Shown piece after piece: positions 1 through 6,369 of a stretch of DNA of 7,347 bases. Each line of letters opens with the position of its first letter. Position 1 is the first letter of the stretch. Under the pieces are notes generated by a model. It saw only the letters and a program-made list of their open reading frames with translations, was not told the origin of the DNA and ran no database searches. A program made the translations under genes and the position numbers. The stretch comes from Prevotellaceae bacterium. GTDB taxonomy: Bacteria > Bacteroidota > Bacteroidia > Bacteroidales > UBA932. The DNA lies in assembly GCA_031287815.1 (NCBI GenBank), contig JAITSM010000100.1, positions 1-7,347 of the forward strand. The letters are read 5' to 3'.

Positions 1-890
1 TCCCAGTCGTCTTCCGCCATGCCGTCTTCGATGGAAACAATCGGGTAATTTTGCACCCATGTTTTCCAGAAGTCCACCATTTGCGCCGACGTCAGTTTTT
101 CGCCGGTCGATTTGTGGAGGTGGTATACTTTTTCTTCGGGCAGGTAATATTCCGACGAAGCGGGGTCGAGCGCAATGAACACATCTTCTCCCGGGCGGTA
201 ACCCGCTTTTTCAATGGCTTCGAGGATTACTTTTAATCCTTCTTCATTTGATTTCAAATTGGGCGCAAAGCCGCCTTCGTCGCCGACATTGGTGGAGTAG
301 CCCAGTTTTTTCAGTACGGATTTCAGGTTATGGAATACTTCCGCGCCCATGCGCAGGGCTTCCGCAAAGGTTTCCGCGCCTACCGGCATAATCATGAATT
401 CCTGGAAATCGACGGCGTTGTCGGCATGCGATCCGCCGTTGAGGATATTCATCATCGGCACGGGCAACGTGCGGGCATTAACGCCGCCGACATAACGGTA
501 CAAAGGCTGCCCGGTCGTCTGTGCCGCCGCTTTCGCCACCGCCAGCGATACGCCGAGGATAGCATTGGCGCCGAAATTGCCTTTATTGTCTGTGCCGTCG
601 AGTTCGATCATCGCCTTGTCTATATCGCGCTGGTCAAATATCGACAGGCCTACCAACGCTTCGTTGAGCGTAACGTTTACGTTTTGCACGGCATTGCGCA
701 CGCCTTTGCCTAAAAAGCGTCCTTTGTCGCCGTCGCGCAACTCAACGGCTTCGTGGATGCCTGTAGAGGCGCCGGAAGGAACGGCAGCACGCCCAATAAT
801 TCCGTCTTCGGTTAATACATCCACTTCTACGGTCGGATTCCCGCGCGAATCAAGAATTTCGCGAGCATGTACATTTAAGATTGTTGACAT
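1..890 (-). CDS. eno: Enolase (phosphopyruvate hydratase), partial, 3' end beyond the left edge
   Basis: Enolase converts 2-phosphoglycerate to phosphoenolpyruvate in cytosolic glycolysis. Reading leftward from the ATG at 890-888, the frame stays open to base 1 and gives 296 residues; enolases are usually about 430, so roughly 135 C-terminal residues lie outside the window. Family motifs visible in order: MSTILNVHAREILDSRGNPT at the N-terminus, the GASTG mobile loop (40-44), NGGSHA with His155, GDEGGFAPN with the likely catalytic Glu205, ALDPASSE with metal ligand Asp242, and SIEDGMAEDDW with metal ligand Glu288. The catalytic lysine of the family would be beyond the edge. The start is set by the canonical N-terminus; there is no Shine-Dalgarno site, only an A/T-rich leader. 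The dsbD-like gene ends 27 nt upstream on the same strand and no clear promoter is seen in the gap, so co-transcription is likely. Identification is near certain. Confidence 0.97.
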   Translation of the reverse strand, partial: MSTILNVHAREILDSRGNPTVEVDVLTEDGIIGRAAVPSGASTGIHEAVELRDGDKGRFLGKGVRNAVQNVNVTLNEALVGLSIFDQRDIDKAMIELDGTDNKGNFGANAILGVSLAVAKAAAQTTGQPLYRYVGGVNARTLPVPMMNILNGGSHADNAVDFQEFMIMPVGAETFAEALRMGAEVFHNLKSVLKKLGYSTNVGDEGGFAPNLKSNEEGLKVILEAIEKAGYRPGEDVFIALDPASSEYYLPEEKVYHLHKSTGEKLTSAQMVDFWKTWVQNYPIVSIEDGMAEDDW

Positions 891-917
891 AATTTTTTTG
901 ATTTTATTGTTAATTAT

Positions 918-2825
918 TCAATTGTCGATTTTCACTCCCTTCGCCCATTCCAGAAATTCATCTGCGGATGCCAGCCCCAAGCCCTGCGCAAGGATTTCGC
1001 CGTCGGCGGTGATGACAGCGAAATAAGGGCTGGCAACGGTTTTGAACGTTTCCATCTGATAGGCGCGGTTTTTCTTACCGACGGTTTTATAGTCCGTCGT
1101 TTGTTCTTCGGCGGGCAGTTCGGTTTGCTCGTCATAATACAGGCTGGCCCATACAAATCGGTCATTAGCTAATTCTATTACACGCGGGTCTTTGAACGTG
1201 GAGGTTTCCATTTTTTTACAGTTGGCGCAGCCGTGCCCGGTGAAGTCAATCAGCACCGGCCGGTTCAGCGTTTTGGCGCAATCCAGCGCTTCCTGCAAAT
1301 CGAAGTATCCCTTGATGCCGTCGGGCGTGTGCATTCGGGTTCCGGCATATTTCGGCGTATTGCCGCAAGGCGTTTCCTTCTGTGCGGAAGTAGCCGGCAA
1401 TGCCTGCTGAAAAGACAGTCCGGACGGCTGTTTTGCCGGAAGGAATGCCGACACGGCGTCCAAATCCGCACCAAACAAGCCCGGCAAAAGATAGCCGGCA
1501 AAGGTAAACGCCGCTATCGCAATAAACAGGCGGCCTGTGCCCACATGCGGCACGTCGCTGTCATGAACCAATTTTATTTTTCCTAAAATATACAACCCCA
1601 ACAGTACAGACAGCGTAATCCAAAACGCTATGGCCACTTCGCGGGTGAGGATAGCGCAGTTCAGCGACAGTTCCGCCTGCGTGAGGAATTTTACGCAAAA
1701 CGCTAATAGAATAAAGGCAAAGGCCACTTTCACGGAATTGAGCCAACCGCCCGACTTCGGGAGTTTCTTCAACCAGGCGGGAAACAGTGCCAGCAGCACA
1801 AACGGCAGCGACATGGCCAGCCCGAAAAGGCACATCCCGATAACCGGCTTCACCGCCGATGCTCCCTGCGCAGCGGCAATCAGCAGACCGCCGACAAACG
1901 GCCCCGTGCAGGAAAACGAAACAATCGCCAACGCTATCGCCATGAAAAACGAGGCAATGTAGCCGCCTTTGTCGGCTTGCCGGTCGGCGCGGTTGGCAAG
2001 GCCGGAGGGCAGCGTAATCTCAAACAGCCCGAAGAACGACATCGCAAAAACGATAAACAAAGCGGCGAACAACAGGTTGGGGATCCAGTGCGTACTAAGG
2101 ACATTGGCGAATGCCGGCGTCTTGAATACCGCGACAATCACGCCGATGAGCGTATAAACCAGCGTTACGGAAAGCGCGAAAATCACGGCTTTCACCACGC
2201 CGCCGGAACGGCTCGAGGAGCCGCTCATAAAGAAACTTACCGTCATCGGAATCATCGGGAACACGCAGGGCGTGAACACGGCGCCGATACCCGCCGCCAA
2301 TGCCAGCAGCAGAAACAGCCACAGGCTTTGTTCTTCCGCAGCGGAAGCCGCTACCGCCCCAACTGGGGGAATTTCTATGGAAAACGGATACTCATTCGGG
2401 ATACATTCCCGGTCGGAACAGCTCTGGTATTCCAGCGCGCCGGACACGGTGAAAGCCGCGTCGGTCAGGCGGCGTATTTTTTGTACGAAGGTGGCCTGTT
2501 CCTTAAAATAATAAACGGTGGTTTCAAACAGTTCGTCGAATTTTTCGTTTGCCGGCGACGCTTCGGCGAGCGCGCCCGCCAACTCAAAAGCATCCGTATT
2601 TTCTATACTGATAACGGTCGGCAGGGGGCCGTTCATTTTGCGTACGCCGTAGATATACCAGGGCGGTGCAATGTCGGCGGTAAAAGTCAGCTCAATAGTC
2701 CCATCGGCAGCGGCGCGCGGGCTGACCTTCCATGAAACGGAAGGCGCTTGAGCAAATAACGGCAGGCAGGCAGCTAAAAAAAGAGAGAAAAGGGAAAGAA
2801 AGAAAATTTTTTTCATGCACATCAT
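918..2825 (-). CDS. dsbD: DsbD-like thiol:disulfide interchange protein (DsbD alpha-like + CcdA + thioredoxin)
   Basis: The protein probably moves reducing power from cytosolic thioredoxin across the inner membrane to periplasmic thiol proteins. Its 635 residues show the full three-part architecture. An N-terminal signal segment precedes a periplasmic DsbD-alpha-like domain (about 27-155) with a cysteine pair at 136 and 141. A CcdA-type membrane domain (about 166-455, roughly eight hydrophobic segments) has Cys187 in TPCVFPM and Cys306 in SCTGPFVGG. A C-terminal thioredoxin-like domain (about 505-630) carries the CANC redox motif (Cys533, Cys536). All three expected cysteine pairs are present. 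The start is ambiguous: Met1, Met2 and Met4 (2816) are all ATG, and Met4 gives the most typical signal sequence (MKKIFF...). LAAC at 17-20 resembles a lipobox, but AQA at 25-27 also fits signal peptidase I. A TACCTTTG element lies just upstream, and eno follows after 27 nt. The gene name is given by architecture; naming in Bacteroidota varies. Confidence 0.93.
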   Translation of the reverse strand: MMCMKKIFFLSLFSLFLAACLPLFAQAPSVSWKVSPRAAADGTIELTFTADIAPPWYIYGVRKMNGPLPTVISIENTDAFELAGALAEASPANEKFDELFETTVYYFKEQATFVQKIRRLTDAAFTVSGALEYQSCSDRECIPNEYPFSIEIPPVGAVAASAAEEQSLWLFLLLALAAGIGAVFTPCVFPMIPMTVSFFMSGSSSRSGGVVKAVIFALSVTLVYTLIGVIVAVFKTPAFANVLSTHWIPNLLFAALFIVFAMSFFGLFEITLPSGLANRADRQADKGGYIASFFMAIALAIVSFSCTGPFVGGLLIAAAQGASAVKPVIGMCLFGLAMSLPFVLLALFPAWLKKLPKSGGWLNSVKVAFAFILLAFCVKFLTQAELSLNCAILTREVAIAFWITLSVLLGLYILGKIKLVHDSDVPHVGTGRLFIAIAAFTFAGYLLPGLFGADLDAVSAFLPAKQPSGLSFQQALPATSAQKETPCGNTPKYAGTRMHTPDGIKGYFDLQEALDCAKTLNRPVLIDFTGHGCANCKKMETSTFKDPRVIELANDRFVWASLYYDEQTELPAEEQTTDYKTVGKKNRAYQMETFKTVASPYFAVITADGEILAQGLGLASADEFLEWAKGVKIDN

Positions 2826-2838
2826 CTAAAAAAACGTC

Positions 2839-2846
2839 CAAAGGTA
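2839..2846 (-). promoter_or_regulatory. Bacteroidota -7 promoter element for the dsbD-eno unit
   Basis: On the minus strand these bases read TACCTTTG, an exact match to the Bacteroidota primary-sigma -7 consensus TAnnTTTG. It ends 13 nt before the first ATG (2825) and 22 nt before the alternative Met4 start (2816). Transcription would therefore begin only a few bases before the gene, giving a very short leader and slightly favouring the Met4 start. A good TTTG at -33 is not seen; TTTA at 2866-2863 is the nearest, with a shorter than usual spacer. Confidence 0.55.
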
Positions 2847-2895
2847 CAAAAAAAATACGGATTTAAAGAGGAGGTTTCCATATTCCATTTTGGAG

Positions 2896-2911
2896 AGAAA
2901 GTGAACTTTCT
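2896..2911. promoter_or_regulatory. Inverted repeat between divergent promoters (possible operator)
   Basis: AGAAAGT and ACTTTCT form 7-bp perfect arms around a 2-nt GA spacer. The site lies in the 142-nt divergent intergenic region, 28 nt upstream of the -7 element for the LptG-like gene, where a regulator could contact that promoter. Size and symmetry suit a dimeric DNA-binding protein. It is A/T-rich, so chance is a real alternative, and no regulator gene is present in the window. Confidence 0.25.
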
Positions 2912-2939
2912 ACCTCATCTTTCCTACTTAAATAATTTG

Positions 2940-2947
2940 TATCTTTG
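2940..2947 (+). promoter_or_regulatory. Bacteroidota -7 promoter element for the lptG-M64-yjjG operon
   Basis: TATCTTTG matches the consensus TAnnTTTG exactly and ends 20 nt before the ATG at 2968. This is a typical distance for a short-leader Bacteroidota transcript. The -33 TTTG is not well conserved; TTTC at 2920-2923 is the closest. It is the only promoter-like element seen before the three plus-strand genes. Confidence 0.6.
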
Positions 2948-2967
2948 TCCGGCAAAAAGTATATAAA

Positions 2968-4053
2968 ATGTTTCGACCACTCATTATTGACCGTTATATT
3001 ATCCGGAAGTTCATCGGTACGTACTTGTTTTCGCTGGCGCTGATTGCTGTGGTAATAATCATTTTCGACATCAGCGAGAAAATACAGAATTTTGTAGAAA
3101 AAGACGCGCCGCTGCGGGCGATTGTATTCGATTATTATCTTAATTTCATTCCGTATATCGTCAATATGTTCAGTTCGCTGTTTGTGTTTATCACCGTTAT
3201 TCTGTTTACTTCGCAGATGGCGGCGCACAGCGAAATTATCGCTATCCTCTCCGGCGGCATGAGTTTCCGGCGGTTGATGTATCCTTATTTTATTTCTGCG
3301 GCGTTCATCTGCTCGCTGAGTTTGGCGTTGAATTTGTTTGTTATTCCGCCGGCGAATGCCAAGCGACTGGCGTTTGAGGAACAATATGTCGTTCCGCCCT
3401 TTTATAATGCCAACCGGAATATGCATTTCCAGGTAGATACCGGCACCTTTGTTTATATGGAATCTTTTACCGCGTGGAATAACATTGCCCAGCAATTTTC
3501 CATCGAAAAATTTTCGGACAATAAATTGCTTTCGAAAATCGCTGCCGGCAGCGCCAAATGGGACGACGAAAGGAAAATATGGAAACTGTCAAAATATGTA
3601 AAACGCACGCTACAGGACGAAGAAGAAACGTTGGAACAGGGCGAGGAAATGGAAATAAGCGTGAAGCTGGATGCAGCGGATTTAAAACGCCGCCAAAATT
3701 TTACCGAATCAATGGACTATACGGAGCTGAATGAATACATCGCATTGCTGAAACATCGCGGCGACAAGAGCGTAAAATATGCGTTGATACAAAAAAATAC
3801 CCGCATCGCCGTACCGTTTTCCGCTTTTATCCTTACTTTAATTGGCGTATCGCTGTCGTCGCGCAAGGTTCGCGGAGGCATCGGGATAAAAATCGGCATC
3901 GGGTTGGCGTTGAGTTTTTCCTATATTCTTTTCCTTCGCTTCAGCGAAATGTTTGTACATTCCGGCTTCCTGCCGCCCGCCATAGCCTTGTGGGTGCCGA
4001 ATATTTTATACGCTATCGTCGCAATACTGCTTTACCGGATAGCGCCGAAATGA
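2968..4053 (+). CDS. LptF/LptG family permease (LPS export ABC transporter membrane subunit)
   Basis: Members of this family (YjgP/YjgQ) form the membrane part of the LptBFG transporter, which pulls lipopolysaccharide from the inner membrane into the periplasmic Lpt bridge. The 361 residues show the family pattern. Three N-terminal membrane segments lie at about 16-34, 60-81 and 104-127. A soluble periplasmic domain of about 150 residues (roughly 135-270) matches the beta-jellyroll position. Three C-terminal segments follow at about 280-297, 304-324 and 336-356. The opening IIDRYIIRKFIGTYLF is typical of the family. Length is normal. The ATG at 2968 lies 20 nt after a TATCTTTG element, with no Shine-Dalgarno site. 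Whether it acts as LptF or LptG cannot be decided here; the start motif leans to LptG. It is the first gene of a likely three-gene operon, and no second permease or ATPase gene is nearby. Confidence 0.93.
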   Translation: MFRPLIIDRYIIRKFIGTYLFSLALIAVVIIIFDISEKIQNFVEKDAPLRAIVFDYYLNFIPYIVNMFSSLFVFITVILFTSQMAAHSEIIAILSGGMSFRRLMYPYFISAAFICSLSLALNLFVIPPANAKRLAFEEQYVVPPFYNANRNMHFQVDTGTFVYMESFTAWNNIAQQFSIEKFSDNKLLSKIAAGSAKWDDERKIWKLSKYVKRTLQDEEETLEQGEEMEISVKLDAADLKRRQNFTESMDYTELNEYIALLKHRGDKSVKYALIQKNTRIAVPFSAFILTLIGVSLSSRKVRGGIGIKIGIGLALSFSYILFLRFSEMFVHSGFLPPAIALWVPNILYAIVAILLYRIAPK

Positions 4054-4129
4054 ATGGAGAATGGAGAATGGAGAATGATGTATGACTAACAACTCACGAC
4101 TTATGACTTTCAACTTTCAACTTTCAATT
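4054..4129 (+). repeat. Degenerate heptanucleotide tandem tract across the permease-M64 junction
   Basis: Directly after the permease TGA come three exact ATGGAGA units (4054-4074), then ATGATG, then seven 7-bp units in strict register: TATGACT, AACAACT, CACGACT, TATGACT, TTCAACT, TTCAACT, TTCAATT (4081-4129). All but the last end in ACT. The tract fills the whole gap and continues into the M64 gene, supplying both candidate ATG codons (4082 and 4103) and the first part of the signal peptide. It resembles the heptamer short tandem repeats described from cyanobacterial genomes, but no link is claimed. Confidence 0.85.
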
Positions 4130-5407
4130 TTTGCCGCCCTTTGGTTATTGCTTGGGCAGGGCGTTTTTGCGCAAACGTTTCACACGCATTTCGACACGAC
4201 ACGTTTGCGTGTAGATTTAATTTTTGCCGGCAATGCCGAACAGCAATCCGTCTATTTCGCCGGGCTCCATAAAGAACCGCAGTGGGGCGGCTCGCAAACG
4301 AACTTGATTGAGCCGTTCGATTACGGCGAATATTGCTACAAAGTTTTTTCGACGGAAAACCAACTGCTCTTTTCGCGCGGTTTCAGTTCCCTGTTTTATG
4401 AATGGCGCACGACCGAAGAAGCGCAAAACCTTTCGCGGGCGCATCCTTTCTCGCTGGTATTGCCCATGCCGAAGCAGGAAGTGCGGTTGGAAATATACGA
4501 ACGGGTGAAGAAAACGAATGAATGGCGCCGGTTGTTTACTACCGGCATTCATCCGTCCGACAGGCAAATCAAGCAGGATGCGCCGGCAAACTTTGCGGTG
4601 AATACGTTGTTGCATCATGGGCATCCGTCGCAGAAAGTAGATGTGGCGTTCCTTGCCGAAGGCTACACCGCCGGCGAAATGGAAAAATTCCGCGCCGATG
4701 CAGCCCGTTTCATGGACTACCTGTTTGCTGTGGAGCCTTTCGCCACGCACCGAAGCGATTTTAATATCTGGGCGGTGGAGGCCGTTTCGGAAGAATCCGG
4801 CCCTGACATTCCCCACGAGGGAATATGGAAAAACACCGCAGCCGACGCCAGTTTCTATACCTTCAGAATCGACCGCTACCTGACTGCGCCCAACCATACG
4901 CGGCTGTGCGAACTGGCATGGAATACGCCCTACGATATTCTCTACGTGCTGGTGAATACGGCGAAATACGGCGGCGGCGGGGTTTATAATTTCTATGGAT
5001 TAAGCATGTCCGACCACCCGCTGGCAAAAGATGTTTTTCCGCATGAATTCGGGCACGCCTTCGCCGGGCTGGGTGATGAATACTATACTTCCGAAGTCGC
5101 TTACCTGGACTTTTACGACTTGGAAATCGAGCCCTGGGAGCCGAATTTAACAACATTGGTTGATTTCGACAAAAAGTGGCGCGGGCTGCTGGACAAAGAC
5201 ACGCCCATTCCGACGCCCGATACCGCCGGTTATGCCTATACGGTAGGGGTGTTTGAAGGCGGCGGCTATACCGGCAAAGGCGTTTACCGCCCGGCGTTGG
5301 ACTGCCGCATGAAAAGCAATGCCACCAAAAGTTTTTGCCCCGTCTGCCACCACGCCCTCGAGAAAATGATTGAAATGTACTGCGGGAAATTGAAAATTGA
5401 AAATTAG
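4082..5407 (+). CDS. Secreted peptidase M64 family metalloprotease (IgA-peptidase-like)
   Basis: This is a zinc metallopeptidase of family M64, whose founding member cleaves immunoglobulin A; the substrate here is unknown. Of 441 residues, about 8-31 form a signal peptide ending GVFAQ. An N-terminal beta-rich domain (about 32-165) precedes the catalytic domain (about 180-435). The zinc motif is HEFGH (321-325), followed by AGLGDEYY, a family hallmark; Glu322 should be the catalytic base. Cys408, Cys419 and Cys422 near the C-terminus may pair or bind metal. The start could be Met1 (4082) or Met8 (4103); Met8 gives a more ordinary signal peptide. Both ends of the gene are built from 7-bp repeats: signal-peptide residues FNFQLSIF come from TTCAACT-type units, and the last residues KLKIEN plus TAG from AAATTGA units. 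It sits 28 nt after the permease and 30 nt before the HAD gene, in the same direction. Confidence 0.93.
   Translation: MTNNSRLMTFNFQLSIFAALWLLLGQGVFAQTFHTHFDTTRLRVDLIFAGNAEQQSVYFAGLHKEPQWGGSQTNLIEPFDYGEYCYKVFSTENQLLFSRGFSSLFYEWRTTEEAQNLSRAHPFSLVLPMPKQEVRLEIYERVKKTNEWRRLFTTGIHPSDRQIKQDAPANFAVNTLLHHGHPSQKVDVAFLAEGYTAGEMEKFRADAARFMDYLFAVEPFATHRSDFNIWAVEAVSEESGPDIPHEGIWKNTAADASFYTFRIDRYLTAPNHTRLCELAWNTPYDILYVLVNTAKYGGGGVYNFYGLSMSDHPLAKDVFPHEFGHAFAGLGDEYYTSEVAYLDFYDLEIEPWEPNLTTLVDFDKKWRGLLDKDTPIPTPDTAGYAYTVGVFEGGGYTGKGVYRPALDCRMKSNATKSFCPVCHHALEKMIEMYCGKLKIEN
5387..5407 (+). repeat. Heptamer repeat containing the M64 stop codon
   Basis: Three contiguous 7-bp units, AAATTGA, AAATTGA and AAATTAG, form the last codons and the TAG stop of the peptidase gene. 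A two-base difference in the third unit (GA to AG) creates the stop. It is the counterpart of the tract at the start of the same gene. Confidence 0.75.
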
Positions 5408-5418
5408 CTGGCGCCAGC
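5407..5418. repeat. Perfect 12-bp palindrome GCTGGCGCCAGC
   Basis: A fully symmetrical GC-rich palindrome overlaps the last base of the M64 stop codon and lies 19 nt before the HAD start. Weaker symmetry extends outward (AAAA on the left, TTTT on the right). It has no loop, so it is a poor hairpin; a dimeric protein or restriction-methylation site, or chance, are the options. Confidence 0.5.
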
Positions 5419-5437
5419 AACTTTTAACTCTAAAGCC

Positions 5438-6142
5438 GTGTTTGAGGAAAAACAAAAATACAAGTTACTGCTCTTCGATCTCGATAATACGTTATGGGAT
5501 TTTGAAACCAACGCCCGCGAAGCCATTCGCGATATTTTGACGGAACAAAATTTGATGCAAAAAATTGTTGCGTTCGATGAATTTTACTGTCGCTACGAAA
5601 AGCACAATAATCGTTTATGGACGGAATACGAAGCGGGAAACCTGAAAAAAGAAGACCTGCGTACGCTCCGTTTTCACCTTGCATTGCAGGAGTTCGGCGT
5701 TCATGATTACGAACTGGCGAGGCACTGCGGGGAAAATTACATCGCCCTGTGCCCCAAAAAAACCGCGCTTTTTCCCGACACCATCGCCACGTTGGATTAC
5801 CTCTTGCCGAAATATACGATGGCTATTATCACCAATGGCTTTTCCGAAGTGCAGCATGTCAAAATCGCTGCCTGTGGCTTGGATAAATACTTTCAACGGG
5901 TTTTTATTTCCGAAGAAGTGGGCTATCAAAAACCGCACGCCGGCATTTTCCATGCAGCGGTAACGGCTTTCCATAACACTAAAAAAACCGCCCTGATGAT
6001 TGGCGACAATTGGGAAAATGATATAGCGGGCGCCAAAAAGTACGGTATCGGACAGGTTTATTATAACCCCCGCCGCATGCACTGCGACGGCAAGCCGACA
6101 TTCGAAATTGAACGGCTGGAACAGTTGAAAGGGTTTTTATAA
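5438..6142 (+). CDS. YjjG-like HAD-superfamily noncanonical pyrimidine nucleotidase
   Basis: Close to the YjjG type of HAD phosphatase, which dephosphorylates odd or excess pyrimidine nucleoside monophosphates in the cytosol. All four HAD motifs are visible: FDLDNTLWD with nucleophile Asp14 and Asp16, TNG at 132-134 (motif II), the lysine in YQKPH (Lys165, motif III), and GDNWENDIAGA with Asp190 and Asp195 (motif IV). Residues 20-100 form a helical cap. The 234-residue length fits the family. The start is GTG at 5438: the next in-frame ATG lies after the nucleophile motif, and the frame is open only back to 5408. No Shine-Dalgarno site is seen. The frame is the same as that of the upstream peptidase, separated by a single TAG. 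It is the last gene of the operon, with a terminator 108 nt downstream. HAD substrate specificity is hard to predict, so the nucleotide substrate is an inference. Confidence 0.88.
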   Translation: MFEEKQKYKLLLFDLDNTLWDFETNAREAIRDILTEQNLMQKIVAFDEFYCRYEKHNNRLWTEYEAGNLKKEDLRTLRFHLALQEFGVHDYELARHCGENYIALCPKKTALFPDTIATLDYLLPKYTMAIITNGFSEVQHVKIAACGLDKYFQRVFISEEVGYQKPHAGIFHAAVTAFHNTKKTALMIGDNWENDIAGAKKYGIGQVYYNPRRMHCDGKPTFEIERLEQLKGFL

Positions 6143-6157
6143 GAACTACCAACATAT

Positions 6158-6172
6158 TGTCCCTACGGGACA
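6158..6172. repeat. Small hairpin TGTCCC-TAC-GGGACA
   Basis: Six-base perfect arms around a 3-nt loop, 15 nt after the HAD stop codon. No T-run follows, so it is unlikely to be an efficient terminator by itself. It may be one of the dispersed palindromes of this genome or stabilise the 3' end of the transcript. Confidence 0.45.
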
Positions 6173-6173
6173 G

Positions 6174-6240
6174 TGATGGGTGATGGGTGAAGCGTTCAGG
6201 CGACAGCCACTTCCTACTTCATACCTCCTACTTCATACAC
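6174..6240 (+). repeat. Heptamer (TGATGGG) and 14-mer direct repeats in intergenic DNA
   Basis: Two exact TGATGGG units and a partial third occupy 6174-6190. From 6213 a 14-bp unit beginning CCTACTTCATAC occurs twice in tandem (6213-6226, 6227-6240), differing only in its last two bases. Both periods are multiples of seven, as in the tracts around the M64 gene. No coding signal is present. Confidence 0.7.
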
Positions 6241-6278
6241 AAAAAAAACCGCCGGCATGTTTCCATACCGGCGTTTTT
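6241..6278. terminator. Probable bidirectional intrinsic terminator
   Basis: An eight-base A-run (6241-6248) precedes the stem CGCCGG (6250-6255), a 12-nt loop, CCGGCG (6268-6273) and five T (6274-6278). Read on the plus strand it ends the operon that finishes with the HAD gene. Read on the minus strand the A-run becomes a T-run and it could end the convergent uncharacterised gene. Stem GC content and flanking homopolymers fit a rho-independent terminator in both directions. Confidence 0.75.
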
Positions 6279-6286
6279 CATTAGTT

Positions 6287-6329
6287 ACCTCCCCCCAGCC
6301 CCCTCCGAAGGAGGGGGCTGGGGGGAGGT
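6287..6329. repeat. Long GC-rich perfect inverted repeat (20-bp arms, 3-nt loop)
   Basis: Arms at 6287-6306 and 6310-6329 are exact reverse complements, separated by GAA. The arms are almost pure pyrimidine and purine (ACCTCCCCCC... and ...GGGGGGAGGT), giving a very stable hairpin. The strand asymmetry and GC content differ from the genes around it. It looks like a REP- or MITE-like dispersed palindrome; elements of this kind recur in Bacteroidota intergenic DNA as far as I recall, but copies elsewhere cannot be checked here. Confidence 0.85.
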
Positions 6330-6332
6330 TTC

Positions 6333-6369
6333 CCCCCTCGCCTTTAGGAGAGGGGGCAGGGGGTGAGGT
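6333..6369. repeat. Second, partial GC-rich inverted repeat
   Basis: CCCCCTC (6333-6339) pairs with GAGGGGG (6350-6356) through one mismatch, two further base pairs and a TTTA loop. It is followed by CAGGGGGTGAGGT, ending in the same GAGGT-like edge as the preceding element. It looks like a truncated copy of a related palindrome abutting the complete one. The remaining bases to 6405 hold only CTACTG-like short repeats before the stop of the convergent gene. Confidence 0.6.

Noticed and set aside
330..1026. Plus-strand frames of 127 and 153 codons opposite eno and the end of dsbD
   Set aside because: The minus strand encodes enolase with all its motifs; these frames are its shadows.
1977..2735. 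252-codon plus-strand frame opposite dsbD
   Set aside because: It is antisense to a clearly conserved DsbD-like protein, and its translation is arginine- and glutamine-rich with no recognisable motif.
2863..3495. 210-codon minus-strand frame opposite the permease
   Set aside because: It is antisense to a conserved six-helix permease and its promoter region, and shows no domain pattern.
4217..4897. 226-codon minus-strand frame opposite the M64 gene
   Set aside because: It is a mirror frame of the protease coding region; the sense strand carries the family motifs.
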